Part shown: positions 1-4,684 of the stretch, one piece after another
Position numbering within the stretch: position 1 is the stretch's first letter
Layout of the letters: every line of letters begins with the position of its first letter
Assembly: GCA_030589605.1 (NCBI GenBank)
Contig: JAUUVJ010000229.1
Span: 1 to 6,682 of the forward strand
Origin: Candidatus Hodarchaeota archaeon
Lineage (GTDB): Archaea > Asgardarchaeota > Heimdallarchaeia > Hodarchaeales > Hodarchaeaceae
Direction of reading: 5' to 3'
DNA: 6,682 nt
Program-made: the position numbers and the translations under genes
Notes under the pieces: generated by a model
Told to the model about the DNA's origin: nothing
Seen by the model: only the letters and a program-made list of their open reading frames with translations
The model's database searches: none

Positions 1-297
1 CGTTGCTGGTGATGCAGGAGGTGTTTCTGGTACGGGTGGGGGAGCTGATGTTGACATTGGAATTGGTGAAGGAGTTGCAGCAGAAACAGGAGTTGATGGG
101 GGAGCTGATGCTTGTGGTGAGCTAGAGTTCTTTAGAAGTTGATCAATTTTAATAGTCAATTCAGAATATTCTTTTCCTAATTCGTCAACTATCTCTGCAA
201 GTTGAGATACAAATGTAAAGAACTTTTTAGTTACTTCTATTAGCGTATCAACGTTTTGATCTTGATCATCACCAAAAAAATCATCAATATTTTTCAA
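1..297 (-). CDS. Unrecognised protein, N-terminal 99 residues; helical head plus Pro/Ser/Thr/Ala-rich linker (partial)
   Basis: An open frame starts at a TTG (297-295) and runs off the left edge, so the C-terminal part is missing. The next in-frame codon group upstream is closed by a TAG, which limits the start; no ATG is available. Residues 1-15 are acidic (DDFFGDDQDQ). Residues 16-57 form a plausible amphipathic helix or short coiled coil (TLIEVTKKFFTFVSQL, then KEYSELTIKIDQLL). From about residue 58 the sequence is almost only Pro, Ser, Thr, Ala and Val, with SAPPSTP and SAPPPVPETPP units, which is typical of a flexible linker. No signal peptide or membrane segment is visible in the part seen. 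A good TATA-like box lies about 37 bp upstream, so it may be transcribed separately from folP. I do not recognise the family; a folded domain may follow the linker outside the window. Confidence 0.7.
   Translation of the reverse strand, partial: MKNIDDFFGDDQDQNVDTLIEVTKKFFTFVSQLAEIVDELGKEYSELTIKIDQLLKNSSSPQASAPPSTPVSAATPSPIPMSTSAPPPVPETPPASPAT
37..110. repeat. 14-bp direct repeat in the Pro-rich linker
   Basis: The 14-mer TGGGGGAGCTGATG occurs exactly at 37-50 and 97-110, spaced 60 bp (20 codons) and in the same reading frame of the minus-strand gene. It encodes the SAPP units of the linker, which suggests that the linker grew by in-frame duplication. Confidence 0.6.
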
Positions 298-329
298 TAA
301 ACTAACCTACATTCTTTTTTCTTCTATTT

Positions 330-339
330 CTTTTATAAG
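330..339 (-). promoter_or_regulatory. TATA-like box for the Pro-rich-linker gene
   Basis: Read on the minus strand the box is CTTATAAAAG, close to an archaeal TATA box. Its centre is about 37 bp upstream of the TTG start, which predicts a transcript start near 308 and a leader of roughly 10 nt. It lies in the gap after folP. Inferred from spacing and base composition only. Confidence 0.4.
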
Positions 340-358
340 AATCGCTAGTATAAGAAGT

Positions 359-1231
359 TTATTTTTTATTTAATTCTTTTAAATATTTAGCAATAATGCA
401 AGTATCCTTTGTTGCTTGTACATCATGTGTTCTAACGATATGTGCACCGTTCAAGACTGCTATTGCAGTAGCTGCTAATGAACCCCACAATCTTTTTTCA
501 GGAGGAACATTCTGCTCTGAAGAAATAGCTAAAATTTTTCCAATAAAAGATTTACGTGATATTCCAATGAGTATACAGTGTTTAAGTGTTCTAAATTTAT
601 CTAAATGTTTAATTATCATAAAATCGTGTGATTCCTCCCTCTGAGATACCCATCCACCTAAACCAGGATCAATCACTATCTTGAATGAGGTGATACCTTC
701 TTTTAATCCCAATTCTATGCTTCTATCTAATTCATTAATGATATCAGGAATCAGAAATACATCCCCAGGATTTTCTTTGCAACCCATTACTACTGCTGAA
801 GCATCATGATCCGCTATAACGCGAGGAAGTTCAATATCACTTTTAAAACCTGAAATATCATTGATTATTGTTGCTCCATGCGAAAGAGCATAATCTGCAG
901 TCTTAGATGATTGTGTATCAACAGAAATTTCAATTTTCAACCCCATTTCGTTGTATACAGAAAAAAATTTTGAAAGGCGTTCTATCTCCTTTTGTGATGA
1001 TAATTCCTCTTGTTGATTGTATAAAAAAGCAGGAGCACTTGAAATAGTCCCAATATCAATAAAGTCAGCGTTCGCTTCAGACATCTTTAGTAATTGACAT
1101 TCAATCTCCCTTTTTGACTGTTTAATACTCCCTTTGAAAAAAGATGTTGGTGAAAGATTTATAACTCCCATAATACGAGTTTTTACATTATCTCCAACAG
1201 TAATTTCTCCCAATTTGCCATTAATTTCCAT
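359..1231 (-). CDS. folP: Dihydropteroate synthase family protein (pterin cofactor biosynthesis)
   Basis: The 290-residue protein is a full-length pterin-binding TIM barrel. Dihydropteroate synthases join a hydroxymethyl-dihydropterin pyrophosphate to an aminobenzoate; archaeal relatives are linked to the methanopterin branch, where the acceptor is ribofuranosyl-aminobenzene phosphate. Visible family motifs are IMGVINLSPTSF (20-31, bacterial form NxTPDSF), DIG (59-61), VDT (104-106), INDISG (123-128), IDPGLG (187-192), GISRKSFIG (223-231) and RTHD (267-270, the R-x-H motif). Loop 2 reads SSAPA (64-68) in place of the bacterial STRPG, and the loop-1 aspartate is Thr29; I recall similar loops in archaeal homologues. 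The ATG start is 16 nt after the cofE-like stop and has no clear Shine-Dalgarno, consistent with one transcript. Family certain; exact acceptor substrate not. Confidence 0.88.
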   Translation of the reverse strand: MEINGKLGEITVGDNVKTRIMGVINLSPTSFFKGSIKQSKREIECQLLKMSEANADFIDIGTISSAPAFLYNQQEELSSQKEIERLSKFFSVYNEMGLKIEISVDTQSSKTADYALSHGATIINDISGFKSDIELPRVIADHDASAVVMGCKENPGDVFLIPDIINELDRSIELGLKEGITSFKIVIDPGLGGWVSQREESHDFMIIKHLDKFRTLKHCILIGISRKSFIGKILAISSEQNVPPEKRLWGSLAATAIAVLNGAHIVRTHDVQATKDTCIIAKYLKELNKK

Positions 1232-1247
1232 GATTTTGGAATTTATT

Positions 1248-2054
1248 CTACTTCATTTTAGTTTTCCGATTATGCCAAAGAGGCCCCATATAGAGACAAT
1301 ACTCTGGAGATATTTTCATGAGTTCATTGTGACTTTCTGTATCTGAATCGTCAAAAGTAATCATATCCTTACATCCCCGAGCTAGTACTAATGGAATTCT
1401 TTGATTGGACTCTCCCATCAATATTTCTGCTCCACAAACGATATTATCTGCGATAGCTCTTGTTGTAATAACCATTTTATGGCCATAAAGATCAGAAGAA
1501 CCACGGTCGTCGATTATTGGCACAAATCCTGAAACTGCTAAAGCGAAACCTGAAGTTCCTCTTCTTAAAGGATGAGTTTTGGAATCTGCGATTATTATTC
1601 CTATTTTTTTGTTTGTTTCACTATAAATACTTTGACGAATTCGATCTGCAGACTGACTAGGATCTTCAGGTAAAACAATCAGGAATTTATCACCACCAGA
1701 ATTACTGCGATCAGCTCCCGCATTAGCTTGAATTATATTATTCTTTAATGCTAGAATAGCTCCTGGAACTGCTCCTATTATTTCATCAGCTTCACGAAAA
1801 ACAACTTCTACAAAGCATGGATCCAAGTTTGATTTCTCAGCTGTGATGTTTGCTTCTTCTCGAATTTGAGTGATTTCACTTAGGGGAATCTGATTGCCTT
1901 CGATAATCGAAATAATCTTACTAGCGATAATGATGATATCTCCATCTTGAATCTGGATATCATTTTCCAAGAGTGAATCGAGAATTAATTCTGCAATGTT
2001 CTTATCCGAAGAATCTATTAACTTGGTTTGGATTCCAAAAAATTCAATTTTCAT
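1248..2054 (-). CDS. cofE: CofE-family gamma-glutamyl ligase (F420-0 or pterin/folate glutamylation)
   Basis: The 268-residue protein matches the CofE family over its whole length. CofE adds gamma-linked glutamate to F420-0 with GTP and a divalent metal. Visible family blocks are GDIIIIASKIISIIEG (38-53), NAGADRSN (111-118), IADSKTHPLRRGTSGFA (155-171), DLYGHK (188-193), IADNI (201-205) and LMGE (212-215). From memory, typical F420 enzymes read TDTNGRCFRRG at the second block, whereas folate-associated members (FolC2-like) read DS-x-T-x-PLRRG, as here. It is the first gene of a two-gene unit with dihydropteroate synthase 16 nt downstream, which also points to pterin glutamylation. The ATG start has no nearby Shine-Dalgarno; a GGGTGA lies about 33 nt upstream, too far to act on it. 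Family is sure; the F420 versus pterin substrate is open. Confidence 0.88.
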   Translation of the reverse strand: MKIEFFGIQTKLIDSSDKNIAELILDSLLENDIQIQDGDIIIIASKIISIIEGNQIPLSEITQIREEANITAEKSNLDPCFVEVVFREADEIIGAVPGAILALKNNIIQANAGADRSNSGGDKFLIVLPEDPSQSADRIRQSIYSETNKKIGIIIADSKTHPLRRGTSGFALAVSGFVPIIDDRGSSDLYGHKMVITTRAIADNIVCGAEILMGESNQRIPLVLARGCKDMITFDDSDTESHNELMKISPEYCLYMGPLWHNRKTKMK

Positions 2055-2221
2055 GTCTAGTCATTCCAACTAAATAGAACGATTTTTCACCCTGTTTCTT
2101 TTCTCTACATCAATTATTTAGTAATTTGTATAACAAAATCTAAGGATATGGATGGATTACTTAAATCCATTTTCTTTAGAATGAAGCAAAACAGGCAATT
2201 TTTTAAGCTTGAAGTCAAATG

Positions 2222-2242
2222 TATTTCTATCACATAGAAATA
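2222..2242. promoter_or_regulatory. Perfect 9-3-9 inverted repeat, candidate operator
   Basis: TATTTCTAT (2222-2230), spacer CAC, then its exact reverse complement ATAGAAATA (2234-2242). The 21-bp dyad has the size of a binding site for a dimeric winged-helix or ribbon-helix-helix regulator. It lies 111 bp upstream of the KaiC-like start. Confidence 0.45.
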
Positions 2243-2268
2243 GGAATTTTCTAAGCAGATAATATTCG

Positions 2269-2287
2269 TACAATTTCAAAAATTGTA
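2269..2287. promoter_or_regulatory. Perfect 8-3-8 inverted repeat, candidate operator
   Basis: TACAATTT (2269-2276), spacer CAA, then its exact reverse complement AAATTGTA (2280-2287). It has the same arm-spacer design as the dyad at 2222-2242, with centres 46 bp apart. It lies just downstream of a TATA-like TAATATT, where an archaeal repressor could block initiation; that placement is inferred. Confidence 0.4.
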
Positions 2288-2352
2288 TTTTCTGCTCGAA
2301 ATTAAGGTTGATTACAAAACCAGACTCTTAAATTAAATGGAGCTAAATCAAT

Positions 2353-3102
2353 ATGACAATGGAAGATCGTGCAAAATTTGGTATTCCTCTATTAGATGAC
2401 GCACTTGGTGGTGGAGTCCCTCGAGGTTCAATTATATTAGTTGAAGATGAAGTAGGTATTAATACCGATCATATTTTGATTCAATTTTTGTCTGAAGGAT
2501 TAAGAACTGGAGAATACGGTTATATTTTATCGACAGAGCATTTATTCACTCATTATTCCCCATTATTTGTTCCTTATAATATTTCAGAAGTAACTTTTGA
2601 AACTAAACGATTAGTGTTCTTAGATGCATTCTCAAATCCTTTTGGCTATTCAGAAGGAAGGCCTAGTACTGCTGGTGAGAATGTAATCCGTGATATAACT
2701 CAACCACGGCTTGTCACAGATCAAATTCGACGCTCTTTGCTACACGTTCGATCCCAACCAGTCAGAGGTGTTTTAGACTCATTAACTACAATACTACTTG
2801 TTTCTGACACACTTAAACCGCCAATGGCGTTTTTGCAGCATAAAATTGCCACTGATAAAGAAATGGGAATTGTCAGTATTCTAACTTTACATCAAGATGT
2901 TCATGACGCAAATATTGTCAGGGCAGTTGAACATTATTGTGATGGAGTACTAAAGATATCACAAAGAACCCTAGAGGACAAAGAACAAGTAGAAATGCTA
3001 CAAATTCGAAAAGTACCTGGAATGACGTTATCAGAGCTTGAAAACACTGATTTTATCTTTCGACCCACCCCAGGCCATATAGAATTAACGCCATTCATGT
3101 AA
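2353..3102 (+). CDS. KaiC/RAD55-like RecA-superfamily protein with degenerate Walker A (probable pseudo-ATPase)
   Basis: The 249-residue protein is a single KaiC/GvpD/RAD55-type RecA fold. The opening FGIPLLDDALGGGVPRGSIILV (9-30) and QFLSEGLRTGE (44-54) align without gaps to the usual GIP-x-LD-x-x-L-x-GG-x-P-x-G-x-x-x-L and QFL-x-EGL-x-x-GE of the family. Between them, where GPPGTGKT is expected, the sequence reads DEVGINTD (32-39): the P-loop lysine is Thr38 and the following Ser/Thr is Asp39. The Walker B strand RGVLDSLTTIL (138-148, Asp142) and a TEH (61-63) near the catalytic-glutamate position remain. The gene is otherwise intact, so this is not simple decay. It is probably an ATP-independent partner or regulatory subunit. 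A GGAG lies 10 nt upstream; an alternative ATG is two codons in. The small Zn-site protein follows after about 36 nt. Confidence 0.85.
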   Translation: MTMEDRAKFGIPLLDDALGGGVPRGSIILVEDEVGINTDHILIQFLSEGLRTGEYGYILSTEHLFTHYSPLFVPYNISEVTFETKRLVFLDAFSNPFGYSEGRPSTAGENVIRDITQPRLVTDQIRRSLLHVRSQPVRGVLDSLTTILLVSDTLKPPMAFLQHKIATDKEMGIVSILTLHQDVHDANIVRAVEHYCDGVLKISQRTLEDKEQVEMLQIRKVPGMTLSELENTDFIFRPTPGHIELTPFM

Positions 3103-3138
3103 TCCCAAATATTTCTGTTAATATATCATGTGATAATC

Positions 3139-3357
3139 ATGGTTACAAAAAAAAAGAATTGTGATATCGAGAATTGTACACAAGAAAGTAAAAAGACTGT
3201 TTCACGAGAAAAAGCTGGATCAGCACTTAAAGAAGCTGGATTAGATGTTGCTATTAGAGAAAAGAAGACTAAAATCCATCTTTGTGCCGAACATTATCGA
3301 AAGATCAAGAAAAAATTGAAAAAAGATCGAGAGATTGAAAGATTAAGATGGGGATAA
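3139..3357 (+). CDS. Small basic protein with C-x4-C...C-x2-H metal-site pattern
   Basis: The frame gives a 72-residue, very basic protein from the ATG at 3139; a GTG three codons upstream (3130) is a possible longer start, and neither has a clear Shine-Dalgarno. Cys8 and Cys13 (C-x4-C) pair with Cys49 and His52 (LCAEHY) in a likely zinc site. The stretch between them, VSREKAGSALKEAGL (21-35), looks helical, and the C-terminus is a Lys/Arg-rich helix ending in KKDREIERLRW. The layout resembles small conserved archaeal proteins of unknown function that I recall ending in the same DRE-x-ERLRW. The basic helix suggests nucleic-acid or ribosome binding, which is inference. It follows the KaiC-like gene by 36 nt on the same strand and precedes a T-rich terminator, so the two are probably one operon. 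Confidence 0.78.
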   Translation: MVTKKKNCDIENCTQESKKTVSREKAGSALKEAGLDVAIREKKTKIHLCAEHYRKIKKKLKKDREIERLRWG

Positions 3358-3380
3358 CTTTTCATCTCTCTCATCTCATA

Positions 3381-3390
3381 TTTTATTTTT
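3381..3390 (+). terminator. T-rich archaeal terminator
   Basis: TTTTATTTTT lies 23 nt after the stop of the small Zn-site protein, in the 94-bp gap before a convergent gene. Archaeal RNA polymerase commonly stops at such oligo-T runs without a hairpin. Confidence 0.5.
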
Positions 3391-3406
3391 ACACCCATTC
3401 TAAACA

Positions 3407-3432
3407 AGATTGATGATCTAAATCATTAATTT
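3407..3432 (+). other. Hairpin in convergent intergenic gap
   Basis: ATTGATGAT (3409-3417), loop CTAA, then ATCATTAAT (3422-3430) pair over nine positions with one G-U. Two further outer pairs (3408-3431 as G-U, 3407-3432 as A-U) extend it to eleven. The stem forms better in plus-strand RNA. It sits between two convergent 3' ends and may protect or delimit a transcript. Confidence 0.35.
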
Positions 3433-3451
3433 GGATGAGGAAAAAGGGATT

Positions 3452-4363
3452 TTAAAGAATTTTTAGTTCCATTGCATCTTCATCACAAGCCGGGATACAA
3501 TCAAGACAATTTGTGCAATGTACACTTCTTACTCTTTCTGCTGGATGAGAGAGAATTTGAACTCCCATTGGACAAACATCTTCACATATTCCACAATGAT
3601 TACATTTCGTAATATTCCTTCCGACACCAATTAACGAGTGTTCCCCTAGGCGCCCCATGATAATACCTACAGGACATATCCATCGACACCAACCTCGTGG
3701 AATGTAAATAATCATAATTATTGCACCAATAAAAATAGCTAATCTTATCCATAATAGAATATCAATAGATCCAAGGTTTTCTATTCTAAATAATTCTCCT
3801 AATACTCCCCAATAAACTATTACTGGAATTGCTGTGAATAAAAATACAGCTGGACTAAGAACGGCCCATGGTTGTTCAAAAAATGAACCAAAGGCAGCTT
3901 CAACATCAGCTTGATTCCCTAAACCAACTGAAATTCCAATAAAAGTGGAAATAAGTAGTGTACCTCCAGTAATTAATTCCCCAATCTGTCTCATGCTGTT
4001 ATTTGTACTATGGGTAGGTTCATATTTTTTTACCCATGAAGTGATCAAACCTATAATATCTTGGAATAATCCAAAGGGACATCCCCACGCACAAAATAAC
4101 CTACCAAAGATACCCCCAATAATCAAAAAAGATGCAAGGGGAATCAGGGGTATAATTGCTCGACTAAGCATGCGTTGTAATAAGAAAAAACTGCCTTCAG
4201 AACTCGAAAAAATTGTTTGTGGCATGTTTATTGGAAGGACTAACCAATTAGCTCCGATTTCAAAGAATACTAGATTTAGTAAAAAGAACATAATTATTTG
4301 TACAATCATACGTACAATTCGTAATTTAGTTAAATTTGTTTTAGGTTTTTTATGCCATGCCAT
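3452..4363 (-). CDS. NapH-like polytopic membrane iron-sulfur protein
   Basis: This 303-residue protein belongs to the NapH/NosR/CcoG group of membrane 4Fe-4S proteins that pass electrons between the quinone pool or soluble carriers and a partner oxidoreductase. About five hydrophobic helices are visible, near residues 18-37, 70-87, 130-148, 168-189 and 205-222. Two C-x3-CP motifs lie at the ends of helices: FCAWGCPFG (Cys91, Cys95) and WCRWICPVG (Cys226, Cys230). The C-terminus is a two-cluster ferredoxin domain with CNHCGICEDVCP (Cys254, 257, 260, 264) and CTNCLDCIPAC (Cys283, 286, 289, 293). I chose the ATG at 4363 over a GTG at 4372 because that GTG lies inside the ribosome binding site AGGTGAT. 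A 50-residue membrane protein ends 9 nt upstream, and a geranylgeranyl reductase precedes both. The redox partner is not known. Confidence 0.85.
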   Translation of the reverse strand: MAWHKKPKTNLTKLRIVRMIVQIIMFFLLNLVFFEIGANWLVLPINMPQTIFSSSEGSFFLLQRMLSRAIIPLIPLASFLIIGGIFGRLFCAWGCPFGLFQDIIGLITSWVKKYEPTHSTNNSMRQIGELITGGTLLISTFIGISVGLGNQADVEAAFGSFFEQPWAVLSPAVFLFTAIPVIVYWGVLGELFRIENLGSIDILLWIRLAIFIGAIIMIIYIPRGWCRWICPVGIIMGRLGEHSLIGVGRNITKCNHCGICEDVCPMGVQILSHPAERVRSVHCTNCLDCIPACDEDAMELKIL

Positions 4364-4367
4364 TACT

Positions 4368-4374
4368 ATCACCT
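4368..4374 (-). promoter_or_regulatory. Ribosome binding site deciding the NapH-like start
   Basis: On the minus strand AGGTGAT matches the archaeal 16S 3' end over seven bases and sits 4 nt before the ATG at 4363. It overlaps the last two bases of the upstream small gene's TAG stop (4375-4373), a typical sign of translational coupling. Confidence 0.75.
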
Positions 4375-4525
4375 AAGGAGTAGGTATCCCTGCAGTTGCG
4401 CTTCTAGTTAGTTCAGCCAGTAGTTCTTGAATCAGATCTGGAAGGAATTGATTCGTTGATATAGCAATAGCTAATAAAATTATTCCCACACTTATGGCTA
4501 TAACAGCCTTTGCTTGACTTTTCAT
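4373..4525 (-). CDS. Small 50-residue single-helix membrane protein
   Basis: An ATG at 4525 opens a 50-codon frame that stops at TAG 4375-4373. The N-terminus is short and basic (MKSQAK), followed by one hydrophobic segment at residues 7-22 (AVIAISVGIILLAIAI), then a polar, partly amphipathic tail with LPDLIQELLAEL (28-39) and a Pro-ended C-terminus. This is the pattern of a signal-anchored or single-pass membrane peptide with the tail outside. A GAAGGAT (4540-4534) lies 8 nt before the ATG as Shine-Dalgarno. The stop is embedded in the ribosome binding site of the NapH-like gene, so the two are very likely co-expressed and may form one membrane complex. I recognise no family. Its size means that standard gene calling could miss it. 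Confidence 0.65.
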   Translation of the reverse strand: MKSQAKAVIAISVGIILLAIAISTNQFLPDLIQELLAELTRSATAGIPTP

Positions 4526-4567
4526 CCACGTAAATCCTTCTTATATTGGTATTGAGAGCTAAAGAAG

Positions 4568-4630
4568 TTAGTTATGGCAAGGATGAGGGCACTCGTCTTT
4601 TCTTCTTAAATCTTGACTTAGATCTGTCAT
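4568..4630 (-). CDS. Possible 20-residue Cys/His peptide
   Basis: An ATG at 4630 opens a 20-codon frame ending at TAA 4570-4568, in the 159-bp gap between the geranylgeranyl reductase and the small membrane protein. The N-terminal half is charged (MTDLSQDLRRKD) and the end reads ECPHPCHN, two Cys and two His within seven residues. No Shine-Dalgarno is visible. It could be a metal-binding or regulatory leader peptide, or a chance frame. Confidence 0.2.
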   Translation of the reverse strand: MTDLSQDLRRKDECPHPCHN

Positions 4631-4684
4631 AGCTTTAATTCATTGAATATTGTTTTTTTATTGATATATTATAATTTAGCTACT

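Larger units (their letters stand above)
2055..2352. other. Divergent intergenic control region
   Basis: This 298-bp AT-rich region separates the minus-strand cofE-like/folP unit from the plus-strand KaiC-like gene and must hold both promoters. For cofE a TATA-like TTATACAAAT lies on the minus strand at 2133-2124, predicting a leader of about 50 nt. For the plus-strand gene a TAATATT at 2260-2266 or the TTTT-rich stretch near 2285-2290 could act as TATA element; neither is compelling. A GGAG (2339-2342) sits 10 nt before the ATG at 2353. Two perfect inverted repeats (listed separately) lie in the plus-gene half. I see no credible ORF or RNA gene here. Confidence 0.5.

Noticed and set aside
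396..644. Plus-strand 82-codon frame
   Set aside because: It lies wholly antisense to folP, whose protein is clearly conserved; the product has no recognisable pattern.
1134..1346. Plus-strand 70-codon frame
   Set aside because: Antisense across the folP/cofE junction, with no ribosome binding site or family resemblance.
2254..2296. AGCAGA...TCTGCT inverted repeat around the second dyad
   Set aside because: Only 6-bp arms 31 bp apart, and its centre does not coincide with the dyad; likely chance.
2327..2337. CTTAAATTAAA as TATA box of the KaiC-like gene
   Set aside because: Its centre is only about 21 bp before the ATG, which would place the transcript start inside the coding region.
4364..4372. 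GTG at 4372 as start of the NapH-like gene
   Set aside because: The GTG is part of the AGGTGAT ribosome binding site for the ATG at 4363.
3945..4376. Plus-strand 143-codon frame
   Set aside because: Shadow of the NapH-like gene; its hydrophobic and basic residues mirror the membrane helices on the other strand.
4652..4658. T7 run as a terminator of geranylgeranyl reductase
   Set aside because: The T-run is on the plus strand, whereas the gene is transcribed from the minus strand, where it reads as A7.
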